64,000 nt of DNA from VGJW01 sp035286125 (lineage in GTDB: Bacteria; Cyanobacteriota; Sericytochromatia; S15B-MN24; VGJW01), in assembly GCA_035286125.1 (NCBI GenBank), contig JAYKIS010000037.1, positions 1 to 64,000 of the forward strand. Direction: 5' to 3'. Each line of letters opens with the position of its first letter. The stretch's first letter is position 1. The position numbers and the translations under genes were made by a program. The notes under the pieces were generated by a model, which saw only the letters and a program-made list of their open reading frames with translations, had not been told where the DNA came from and ran no database searches. This document shows, one piece after another, positions 10,913 to 18,075 of the stretch.

Positions 10913-11557
10913 TCAGGGCTTTGCGATACCCGGTGTCTGACCCAGCTTGCGGGCGACGCGGGCCACGAAGGCCCGGACGACCTCGGTCTCGAAGGTCTCC
11001 AGGCGCTCCATTTCGACGGGCAGGGTTGCCCCGAGCGCCTTGATGCCCTTGTCATTCAGAATCTCGATGGCATCGAGCTTGGCATCGAGGAGGCTCGTCA
11101 GCTTTGCGGGCTTGTCGATCATGGCCAGGAACTCGAGATGGACGTCTTCCACCGTCCGGTCTTTCATGCCCTGCCACAGGGAGGCGCGCAGCGCCTTGAC
11201 CTGGGCCTGGTCAAGCGCCAGCAGGCGCTTCCGGATTTCGTCCAGGGACTCGGCCTCGTCGGGATGGCGCAGCGCCAGCGCATCAATGATGGCATTCAGG
11301 CGCTGGGTGCGCATGGTCGGAATGCGGGCCAGGGCCTCGATGCGGTCCTGGACGGGCAGCTCCGCGACGGTCTTGTCCTTGGCCATGATGGCGGGGACTG
11401 CCGTGACGGGTGTGCTGGTGATGGCGGGTGCTTCCGTGACGGGTGCGCTTGTCTTGGCGGGGGCTTCCGTAACGGGTGTGCTCGTGATGGCCGGGACAGA
11501 CTGGCCGCAGCCGCACATGCCGACAAGCAGGGCTCCCGTCGCAAGGGACTTCCTCAT
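10913..11557 (-). CDS. Small putative lipoprotein with Thr/Pro repeats, unknown function
   Basis: A 214-residue protein not recognised as a known family. It starts MRKSLATGALLVGMCGCGQS, a short basic region and hydrophobic stretch ending in cysteines, which looks like a lipoprotein signal although the -3 residue is not canonical. Residues about 21-50 are repeats of the form APxITSTPVTE/APAKTSAPVTE. The rest (about 55-214) is alpha-helical looking with many Leu, Asp, Glu and Arg residues. The ATG at 11557 has a strong AAGGAGGAGG five bases upstream. Likely anchored in the envelope facing the periplasm. Confidence 0.7.
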   Translation of the reverse strand: MRKSLATGALLVGMCGCGQSVPAITSTPVTEAPAKTSAPVTEAPAITSTPVTAVPAIMAKDKTVAELPVQDRIEALARIPTMRTQRLNAIIDALALRHPDEAESLDEIRKRLLALDQAQVKALRASLWQGMKDRTVEDVHLEFLAMIDKPAKLTSLLDAKLDAIEILNDKGIKALGATLPVEMERLETFETEVVRAFVARVARKLGQTPGIAKP

Positions 11558-11672
11558 GACCTCCTCCTTCTGGCCGGCAGTCGTGGTGGTCCTGCCGGAT
11601 GACCCGGAGCATGGCCACGTCGCCGCCAGCCACGCGAGGCCCGGTCCGATGCCGCGAATGGACCCGAGGGCC

Positions 11673-12554
11673 TCAGGACGGGCTTCGGGGCGACTCTGGC
11701 GCGGGACGGCCTGCCGGTCGTTCGTCCCAGCCGACCGGACCATAGGCGCCCTCGCGCAGTTCGGAGAGAAAGCTGCGCCCGGCTCTCTCCAGATCCGGTC
11801 CGCCGACGTTGACCCAGCCTCGTGCCATGGCCAGGGCCGCCAGGTCTGCCGGGCTGCCCGCTGCCGCGTAGGCGGCAGGGGCCATGACGGGCAACCGATG
11901 CAAGGCTGAACGGGCAACCTCGAGCGGGTCCATCGCCTCGAGCGGAATGGCACCCACGAGGGCCAGCTTGAAGGCAACGAGGAGATCATCCAGCCTCGGG
12001 GGCACGAGGCCCGGAGTATCGAGCAACTCGAGGTCCTTGCCCAACTTGATCCAGCCCGGTGCCCGGGTGACACCGGGCTTGTCGCCTACCTGCGCCTTGC
12101 GCGCGCCGGCGAGGCGGTTGATCAGGCTGCTCTTGCCGACATTCGGCAGGCCCAGGACCATCACCCTGAGTGGTCGGGGCAACCGCCCTCGGCGCGCCAT
12201 GCGGGCATCGATGGCCCGCTTCGCGGCTTGCAGCCGCTGGCGCAGCGCCGGCAAGCCGCGGCCGTTGCGGCCATCGATTTGCAGGGCGTCGTGGTGCTGG
12301 GTCCAGGCCCGGATCAGGCCGGGGTCGGCAAGGTCCGTCTTGGTGTAGACGAGGATATGAGGCTTCTGGCCGATGAACTTGCGGGCTTCGCGGAACCGGG
12401 AGCTGTCCGGGATGCGCGCGTCGGCAACCTCGATGACGGCATCGACCAGGGCCAGGCGATCGGCCAGTGTCTTCTGGGCCTTGGCGATATGGCCCGGGTA
12501 CCACTGGACCTTGGGAAGGTCCAGCGCGTCGTCGGTCGGGCGTTCGGGGTTCAT
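11673..12554 (-). CDS. rbgA: Ribosome biogenesis GTPase RbgA (YlqF)
   Basis: A circularly permuted GTPase of 293 residues required for late 50S assembly. It begins with VQWYPGHIAKAQKTL, like the YlqF signature WFPGHMxKA; the G motifs come in permuted order: TKTD (G4) near 71, GLPNVGKSSLINRL (G1) near 135, DTPG (G3) near 178. The last 25 residues are Pro/Arg/Ser-rich and extra to the family. The gene follows rplS on the same strand, the common rplS-rbgA arrangement, but a hairpin separates them. Confidence 0.93.
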   Translation of the reverse strand: MNPERPTDDALDLPKVQWYPGHIAKAQKTLADRLALVDAVIEVADARIPDSSRFREARKFIGQKPHILVYTKTDLADPGLIRAWTQHHDALQIDGRNGRGLPALRQRLQAAKRAIDARMARRGRLPRPLRVMVLGLPNVGKSSLINRLAGARKAQVGDKPGVTRAPGWIKLGKDLELLDTPGLVPPRLDDLLVAFKLALVGAIPLEAMDPLEVARSALHRLPVMAPAAYAAAGSPADLAALAMARGWVNVGGPDLERAGRSFLSELREGAYGPVGWDERPAGRPAPESPRSPS

Positions 12555-12569
12555 GGGGCCTGCAAGACA

Positions 12570-12599
12570 ACGGGGGATGACCGGATGGCCATCCCCCGT
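12570..12599 (-). terminator. Hairpin between rplS and rbgA
   Basis: Perfect 10-base arms (ACGGGGGATG and CATCCCCCGT) with a 10-base loop lie in the 59-base gap between rplS and rbgA. On the minus strand it is followed by TTGTCTTG, a weak T-rich tract. It may be a partial terminator that lowers rbgA expression relative to the ribosomal protein. Confidence 0.65.
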
Positions 12600-12613
12600 C
12601 GGATCGTGAATCG

Positions 12614-13021
12614 TCAGACGGTGGCGGGTTCGGGCTTCTTGGCGGCCGCAGGCTTGGGGTCGCGGGCCTTTTCCTTGATGCGGGCAGCCTTGCCTTGCAG
12701 GCCGCGGAGGTAGTAGATGCGCGCGCGACGGACGTCACCGCGGCGCAGCACTTCGATGCGGTCGATGCGGGGAGAGTGGACCGGGAAGACGCGCTCGACG
12801 CCCACACCCTGGAAGATGCGACGCACGGTCACGGTCTGGCTGATGCCGACGCCCTGCACCTTGATGACGACGCCTTCGTACGCCTGGATGCGCTCCTTGC
12901 CACCCTCGACGATGCGGGCGAAGACCTTGACGGTGTCGCCGGCGTTCATCGCGGGACGATCCGTGCGCAGGTTGCCGGCGGCCACTTCTCTCAGGATCTG
13001 ATGGGCGTTGAGACGGCTCAT
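12614..13021 (-). CDS. rplS: 50S ribosomal protein L19
   Basis: A 135-residue L19 located at the 30S-50S interface. Family segments are GDTVKVFARIVEGGKERIQAYEG split around residues 28-50, VTVRRIFQGVGVERVFPVHS and the C-terminal VRRARIYYLRGLQGKAARIKE. The last 15 residues (Lys/Pro/Ala-rich) extend past the usual end. The ATG at 13021 has CGGAG about 10 bases upstream and a good sigma-70 promoter about 40 bases upstream. Confidence 0.97.
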   Translation of the reverse strand: MSRLNAHQILREVAAGNLRTDRPAMNAGDTVKVFARIVEGGKERIQAYEGVVIKVQGVGISQTVTVRRIFQGVGVERVFPVHSPRIDRIEVLRRGDVRRARIYYLRGLQGKAARIKEKARDPKPAAAKKPEPATV

Positions 13022-13059
13022 TGGACAAATACTCCGTAAAGCAGTAAATCAGGACTCCC

Positions 13060-13088
13060 ACTGTACCGTCAGGGCGCGTGCTTGGCAA
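13060..13088 (-). promoter_or_regulatory. Sigma-70 type promoter of rplS
   Basis: On the minus strand TTGCCA (13083-13088) and TACAGT (13060-13065) are separated by exactly 17 bases. The expected start of transcription lies about 30 bases before the rplS ATG. The -35 matches 5 of 6 and the -10 matches 4 of 6 consensus positions. Confidence 0.65.
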
Positions 13089-13146
13089 GGCCTCCTCTCC
13101 GCCTGTCGACGCGCCCCGCGCCCGGCCCGATCTCGAGGAGCCCGTC

Positions 13147-13530
13147 ATGAGCACCCTGCAGCGCCAATTCGATCTGCCGATGGACGAGGTGCTGTCGCGC
13201 CTGCCCGAGGCGCTCAAGTCGGAAGGCTTCGGCATTCTGACGGAAATCGATGTCGCCGGTACGCTGAAGACCAAGCTCGACGTCTCGTTCCGGCCCTACC
13301 GAATCCTTGGTGCGTGCAACCCCGTCCTGGCCCACAGGGCGCTTGGCCAGGACCTGGCCATCGGTACGGTGATGCCCTGCAATGTCGTCGTCTGGCAGGA
13401 GGGCGAGGGTACGGTCGTGCGAATCGTCGACCCCGTGGCGACGGTTCAGGCAGCCTGCGGAGATGCCCTGTGCGATCTTGCGGAGGAAGTTCGCAGCAAG
13501 CTCGACAACGTGCTGGACCGCATCGCCTGA
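13147..13530 (+). CDS. DUF302 domain protein
   Basis: A 127-residue protein of the DUF302 family, recognised from the pattern of an N-terminal FGILTEIDVAGTLKTKLDV, YRILGACNPVLAHRAL (a conserved GACNP core) and VMPCNVVVWQEG. Function of the family is unknown; members are small cytosolic or periplasmic alpha/beta proteins with homology to heavy-metal or lipid-related folds. No signal peptide is visible. The ATG at 13147 has GAGGAG at 13135-13140. It is transcribed divergently from rplS and convergently with the nuclease gene. Confidence 0.85.
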   Translation: MSTLQRQFDLPMDEVLSRLPEALKSEGFGILTEIDVAGTLKTKLDVSFRPYRILGACNPVLAHRALGQDLAIGTVMPCNVVVWQEGEGTVVRIVDPVATVQAACGDALCDLAEEVRSKLDNVLDRIA

Positions 13531-13549
13531 ACGACCCGCCGCCGCGGGG

Positions 13550-14305
13550 CTAGCGACGCAGGCAGCTGCCACAGGGCTTGAAGCCCTCGGCCTTGCCCGC
13601 CTCCGCCGAGGAGAATCCCTTGCGGGAGCCCTGGGCAATCTTTCGGGCCCAGCGGCAGCTTGCCTCGTGGAGCTTGCCCGTCCGGGTGTTCGCGACGAAC
13701 GGCGTGTCGAAAGGCGTCTCGATGGCCTGGGCATACCCACCGCCCGACTGTACCGGCGCGTGCGCCACGCCGCCGCCGAGGGCGGGCTGACCTACGCTGG
13801 CCGGAGCTGCCCGGCCCCCGTGGCGGAATTCGTAGGGACTCTGCTTCAGGCCGTCCCGGCTGTTCCAGATACCCTTGCCCGCCTGCCGCGCGACGCGCTG
13901 GGCCTCGAGGAAGCGGTCGCTGTAACGCACGTTGGGCGGCGCCGTGTAGAGCATGGCCAGGCCCTCTCGGACCAGCGCCTCATTGACCAGTTCCTTGCCG
14001 ACGAAGACATAACCCAGCAAGCGTCCGTACTTGTCCCGTTCCTGGACGTCCGTCTCGACGCGCACCGTCTTGCCGGCCACCTTGCCCTGGGTGAAGGCCT
14101 TGGCCCGGGGACCCCAGGGCGCCTGGGCCTTCTCGGGACAGTCGATGCCCAGAAGCCGGATCTTCTCGACACCGTTCCGGCCGGCCACGGCGACGGTATC
14201 GCCGTCCGAAACGCGCACGACCCGACCTTCGAGGACCAGCGCACGGGCCGGCGTTGCGAGCAGCACCGCCACCAGGATCGGCAGCAGAAGGCGGTCAATC
14301 CTCAT
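13550..14305 (-). CDS. Secreted thermonuclease (SNase-like) with C-terminal Cys/His metal-binding module
   Basis: A 251-residue protein starting with a signal peptide (MRIDRLLLPILVAVLLATPARA). Residues about 24-150 form a staphylococcal-nuclease domain: VVRVSDGDTVAV, RLLGIDCPEKAQ, ERDKYGRLLGYVFV and LVREGLAMLY carry the calcium and catalytic Arg/Glu/Asp positions. After a Gly-rich linker, residues about 205-251 have HEASCRWARKI and GFKPCGSCLRR, the Ada-like zinc-binding module often appended to such nucleases. It probably cuts nucleic acid outside the cytoplasm. The ATG overlaps the fadJ stop by 11 bases, so it shares the fad transcript. Confidence 0.88.
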   Translation of the reverse strand: MRIDRLLLPILVAVLLATPARALVLEGRVVRVSDGDTVAVAGRNGVEKIRLLGIDCPEKAQAPWGPRAKAFTQGKVAGKTVRVETDVQERDKYGRLLGYVFVGKELVNEALVREGLAMLYTAPPNVRYSDRFLEAQRVARQAGKGIWNSRDGLKQSPYEFRHGGRAAPASVGQPALGGGVAHAPVQSGGGYAQAIETPFDTPFVANTRTGKLHEASCRWARKIAQGSRKGFSSAEAGKAEGFKPCGSCLRR

Positions 14306-16445
14306 GGAAGCGCTTGCCCTCCCGGGCCATCTCGACCAGCATTGCGCACGGCATGAAACGGTCCCCGCATGTGGCCTTCAGGCGCTCCATCCGGGCGACG
14401 ATATCGGCGGGACCCACCAGGTCGACATAGCGGAAGGGGCCGCCCGTGAAGGGCGGGAAGCCCAAGCCCAGGATGGCGCCCAGGTCGCCATCCCGCGCGC
14501 TGCCCAGAATTCCTTCCTCGAGGCACCGCACGGCTTCGTTGACCATCAGCAACGCCAGGCGATCCACCATCTCGGCAGCCGGGAAGGACTTGCGCGAGGG
14601 GCCTCCGAAGAAGCCGTAGACCTCGGGATTGACCTGCTTCTTGCCCGACTTGCCCTTCTTCTCGGGTGGATAAAGGTAGAAGCCCTTGGCATTCTTGCGG
14701 CCGCAGTAGCCGGCATCAACGAGTTTCGCGGCTGCCGGACTGGTCTTCCAGCCGCGCTCGGCGAAGGCAGCACCCAGATCCCGGGCGATGTGCGCGCCCA
14801 CGTCGATGCCGACCTCATCGAGGAGTGCGATGGGGCCCACGGGAAAGCCGAAGTCCTTCAGGGCCTTGTCCAGGGCCTCGATATCCGCCCCTTCCTCAAG
14901 CAGCAGCATGGCTTCCCCGACGAAGGGGGCCAGGATGCGGGTGGTGTAGAAACCCGGTCCATCCTTCACGACGATGCAGGTCTTGCCCTGCTTGACGCCG
15001 TAGGCGAGGGCCGTTGACAGCGCCCAGTCGGCCGTCTTGTCCGTCACGATGATCTCGAGCAGGGGCATCTTGGGCACAGGCGAGAAATAGTGCATGCCAA
15101 GGACGCGTTCGGGATGTTTCGCACCCTCGGCGATCCGGCCAATCGGCAGGGCCGAGGTGTTCGACGCGAAGACGGCCTGCGGATGCAGCACGGCCTCGGC
15201 GTCTGCCAGGATCTGGCGCTTGAGCTCCAGCTTCTCGAAGACGGCCTCGATGACCAACTCGCAACCGGCCAGGTCCTGCGTGTCTGTCGAGAACACGAGG
15301 TTCGACCATTGGCGGTCACGTTCGAGGCGCGTCAGGCTGCCCGACTTCTCGCGCTTGGCAAGGCCTGCGTCGAGGTTCTTTGCTGCCTTGCCCAGCGAAG
15401 CTGGCGTCAGGTCCTTGAGTACGACGGTGTTCTGGCTCATCGAGACGGCGGCGATGCCTTCGCCCATGAAGCCGGCACCCAGGATGCCCAGGCGGGAGAC
15501 GCGCCGGGGAGGCGGCAAGTGCTCGCCGGCCTTCTTGACGTCCGTCATCGCGAGGAACAGCTTGATCAGCGCCTTGCCCTTGCTGTCGCCGACCAGCGCG
15601 CCGAAGCCTTGCTGCTCGGCAGCTGCACCGGCCCGGAAGCCCCGCGCCTGTCCCGCCTCGATGCAGTCGAGGATGCGCAGGGGGGCGGGATACAGCCCGC
15701 GGGTCTTGCGCAGGACATCCTTGCGCGCCTGTCCGAGAATGAACGCGCGGCCCGGTCCCGTTGCCGCGAGGCGATCGAGGGGGGTCGGCTTGCGGGGCTT
15801 GCGCCGCAGCGAACCCTCTGCGAGCTGCAGGGCGGCGCGGGCGGCCACGTCGACGATGCCTCTGGGCGAGGTCAGGTGATCGACCAACCCCAGCTTGAAG
15901 GCCTTGCGCGCCTTGAATCTGCTGCCAGTCAGGATGGCCGGAAGCGCGGCAGCCAGGCCGATCAGCGCCGGCAGGCGCTGGGTTCCGCCGGCTCCGGGCA
16001 GGACGCCCAGCTGGACCTCGGGAAGGGCCAACTGCGTCTTGGAGTCATCGCTGGCGACCCGGTAATGGCAGGCCAGGGCCACCTCGAGGCCCCCGCCCAG
16101 CGCGACGCCGTGGATGGCGGCCACGATGGGCTTGCGGCTGGCGGCCACACGATCCAGCAGGCGATGTCCCTCGGTCACGAGTGCCGTGCCCTGGGCCGCG
16201 TCGAGGCCCACGAACTGTTTCAGGTCCGCGCCGGCGATGAAGCTGTCCGGCTTGGCGCTGGCCAGCACGCCCGCCTTGAGCGAGGGATCTGCTTCGAAGC
16301 CGTCGAGTGCAGCCGCGAAGTCGCCGAAGAACCGGCTGGACAAGATGTTGACGGGACTTTCCGGCGTGTCGAACCACAGGATGCCGACGCCGTCGGGACG
16401 CTTCTCGAGGCGGATGGCCGGGGGCTGTTCGGTCAGGTTGGACAT
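14295..16445 (-). CDS. fadJ: Bifunctional enoyl-CoA hydratase / 3-hydroxyacyl-CoA dehydrogenase
   Basis: A 716-residue multifunctional beta-oxidation subunit. Residues 1-300 are a crotonase domain with the oxyanion and glutamate segments IHGVALGGGLEVALACHYR and LPEVQLGVLPGAGGTQRLP. From about 318 a 3-hydroxyacyl-CoA dehydrogenase NAD-binding domain begins (LGILGAGFMGEGIA), with ASNTSALPI and the catalytic-His segment GMHYFSPVPKMPLLEI, followed by two C-terminal HCDH domains. It hydrates enoyl-CoA and oxidises the 3-hydroxyacyl-CoA. It sits 27 bases after the thiolase gene, forming the two-subunit trifunctional set. Confidence 0.93.
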   Translation of the reverse strand: MSNLTEQPPAIRLEKRPDGVGILWFDTPESPVNILSSRFFGDFAAALDGFEADPSLKAGVLASAKPDSFIAGADLKQFVGLDAAQGTALVTEGHRLLDRVAASRKPIVAAIHGVALGGGLEVALACHYRVASDDSKTQLALPEVQLGVLPGAGGTQRLPALIGLAAALPAILTGSRFKARKAFKLGLVDHLTSPRGIVDVAARAALQLAEGSLRRKPRKPTPLDRLAATGPGRAFILGQARKDVLRKTRGLYPAPLRILDCIEAGQARGFRAGAAAEQQGFGALVGDSKGKALIKLFLAMTDVKKAGEHLPPPRRVSRLGILGAGFMGEGIAAVSMSQNTVVLKDLTPASLGKAAKNLDAGLAKREKSGSLTRLERDRQWSNLVFSTDTQDLAGCELVIEAVFEKLELKRQILADAEAVLHPQAVFASNTSALPIGRIAEGAKHPERVLGMHYFSPVPKMPLLEIIVTDKTADWALSTALAYGVKQGKTCIVVKDGPGFYTTRILAPFVGEAMLLLEEGADIEALDKALKDFGFPVGPIALLDEVGIDVGAHIARDLGAAFAERGWKTSPAAAKLVDAGYCGRKNAKGFYLYPPEKKGKSGKKQVNPEVYGFFGGPSRKSFPAAEMVDRLALLMVNEAVRCLEEGILGSARDGDLGAILGLGFPPFTGGPFRYVDLVGPADIVARMERLKATCGDRFMPCAMLVEMAREGKRFHED

Positions 16446-16472
16446 GGCAGGATTCCTGGCGTGAGGTGGCGA

Positions 16473-17774
16473 TCAGGCGATGGCGTCGAGGACAAGGGCG
16501 TGGCCGAGTGCGCCCGCGGCACAGGCGCTGACGACGGCGTGGCGGCCGCCGCCCGCCGCGAGGCGTTGGGCCGCCATCATCACGAGGCGGGCCCCCGTCG
16601 CTCCGAAGGGATGTCCGATCGAGAGCGAACCGCCCCAGGCATTGAGGCGTTCGTCGGGCACTTCGCCCAGGGCTCCGTCCGCCCCGAGGCGGTCCCGGCA
16701 GAAGGCCGCGTCCTGCATCAGTTTCTGGATGGCGAGGACAGGGGAAGCGAAGGCCTCGTGAATCTCGAAGACGTCGATGTCCGCCAGCGCCAGTTCCGCC
16801 GCGCGCAGGGCCGCAGGGACCGCCAACGCGGGTCCCAGAAGCAGCTCCTCGACGGGGTCGAGGCCGACGAACGAGGAGCTCCGGAATGCCGCGAGCGGCT
16901 GCAGGCCCAGCGATTGGGCGGCTTCCTCGCTGGTGATGAGCACGGCTGATGCGCCATCCGTCAGGAACGAGCTGTTGCCGGCCGTCACGGTCCCGAACTT
17001 CCGATCGAAGACCGGGGACAGCTTCGCAAGTTTTTCGAGGCTGGTGTCCCCACGGATGCCGTTGTCCGCGGCTACGGGTTCGAACGTCGGTGCCACGGGC
17101 ACGGGCACGATCATGCGGGCGAGGTCGCCGCGTTCCGCAGCCTTGGCCGCGTTCACGTGTGAGGCCACGGCGAGGCGATCCTGCGCCTCGCGGGTGATCC
17201 CGAGGGCCTTGGCGAGACGCTCGGCGTTGTCCCCCATCGTCAGGCCGGTCGAGAACTCGGCGATGGCCGGCGCATCGGGGACCAGATCCCGGGCCTTCAG
17301 GCCAGCTGCGAGCTTGAGGAGGTCTGCAGGGCCTCGGGCCTTCTGGGCGGCGATCAGGCGCTTGCGAACCGGCCGGCTGTAGCGGATGGGCACGTCCGAG
17401 AGCGTTTCCGCCCCGCCCGCGATCACGATGTCCGCCGACCCCGACGTGATGGCCTCGATGGCGCTCATGATGGCGACGTTCGAGGATGTGCACGCCGCAC
17501 TCACGGTAAAGGCGGGGCAAGCCTGCGGCAGGCCGCACGCGAGGCCGACCTCACGGGCCAGGTTGGAGGTCCGGGGTTCCGAGATGACCGTGCCCAGGAT
17601 CATGCGGTCGACGCTTGCGGGATCGAGGCGTGTACGCGTCAGCAGTCCGGCCACCGCGGCCCGGGCAAGGTCGTAGGCCCGCCAGTCCATGAAGGCGGTT
17701 CCGGACCGCATGAACGGGGTCCTTGCCCCGGCCACGAGCACGGCGCGGCGGCCACGATAGCGGACAGCGGACAT
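16473..17774 (-). CDS. fadI: 3-ketoacyl-CoA thiolase (FadI-like)
   Basis: A 433-residue thiolase. The nucleophilic cysteine is in FTVSAACTSSNVAIM (near residue 91), with GGAETLSDVPI, the GNSSFLTDGASAVL segment, HEAFA, GHPFGATGARLV and CAAGALGHA providing the other active-site residues. The start VLVAGARTPFMRSGTAF and its length resemble FadI rather than FadA. The ATG at 17774 has GAGG nine bases upstream. It cleaves 3-ketoacyl-CoA to acetyl-CoA as the partner of FadJ. Confidence 0.9.
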   Translation of the reverse strand: MSAVRYRGRRAVLVAGARTPFMRSGTAFMDWRAYDLARAAVAGLLTRTRLDPASVDRMILGTVISEPRTSNLAREVGLACGLPQACPAFTVSAACTSSNVAIMSAIEAITSGSADIVIAGGAETLSDVPIRYSRPVRKRLIAAQKARGPADLLKLAAGLKARDLVPDAPAIAEFSTGLTMGDNAERLAKALGITREAQDRLAVASHVNAAKAAERGDLARMIVPVPVAPTFEPVAADNGIRGDTSLEKLAKLSPVFDRKFGTVTAGNSSFLTDGASAVLITSEEAAQSLGLQPLAAFRSSSFVGLDPVEELLLGPALAVPAALRAAELALADIDVFEIHEAFASPVLAIQKLMQDAAFCRDRLGADGALGEVPDERLNAWGGSLSIGHPFGATGARLVMMAAQRLAAGGGRHAVVSACAAGALGHALVLDAIA

Positions 17775-17819
17775 GGACGGGGACCTCGTGCTTGGCTGCG
17801 GACAGGTTGCGGATGTCTT

Positions 17820-17831
17820 GGACGGTCGTCC
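17820..17831. promoter_or_regulatory. Inverted repeat upstream of fadI
   Basis: GGACG and CGTCC arms flank two bases (GT) about 46 bases before the fadI start. Its position in the only upstream region of the beta-oxidation operon makes it a candidate operator for a TetR/GntR-type fatty-acid regulator. Short arms mean chance occurrence is possible. Confidence 0.25.
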
Positions 17832-17878
17832 TAATCTGACCTTACCACGCGAGGGGCGGGGGGAAACCCCCAAAGGCA

Positions 17879-17907
17879 ACGGGCGGCCTCTCGAGGAGAC
17901 CGCCCGT
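17879..17907 (-). terminator. Hairpin downstream of tRNA-Thr
   Basis: Arms ACGGGCGG and CCGCCCGT enclose a smaller CTC/GAG stem. It begins nine bases past the tRNA 3' end, as expected for a terminator of the tRNA transcript. Only a weak T-rich tract follows. Confidence 0.6.
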
Positions 17908-17916
17908 CGGCACCAG

Positions 17917-17988
17917 AGCCGAAGATGGGATTTGAACCCACAACCTACGGTTTACGAAACCGTTGCTCTGCCGTTGAGCTACTTCGGC
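17917..17988 (-). tRNA. tRNA-Thr (anticodon CGT)
   Basis: The minus strand folds as a full cloverleaf of 72 bases. Acceptor arms are GCCGAAG and CTTCGGC; the D arm is GCTC/GAGC; the anticodon stem ACGGT/ACCGT holds the loop TTCGTAA with anticodon CGT, reading threonine ACG; the T arm is GTGGG/CCCAT with TTCAAAT. The discriminator base is T and CCA is not encoded, so CCA must be added after transcription. Confidence 0.95.
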
Positions 17989-18075
17989 AAGCTTGGCCGT
18001 GCTGGTGGCCCGGGCGTACACTTTGCCATGGATATGCTCGATTGTCGATGGCGGCACAGGGGGTAGCATGGGGCC

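Noticed and set aside
15090..16949. A 619-codon plus-strand open frame
   Set aside because: It lies opposite fadJ and fadI and has no recognisable motif; typical high-GC antisense shadow.
17821..17879. Frame upstream of fadI ATG as extension (35 extra residues)
   Set aside because: The extension is Pro/Arg/Ser-rich with no homology-like pattern, and ATG 17,774 has GAGG at correct spacing.
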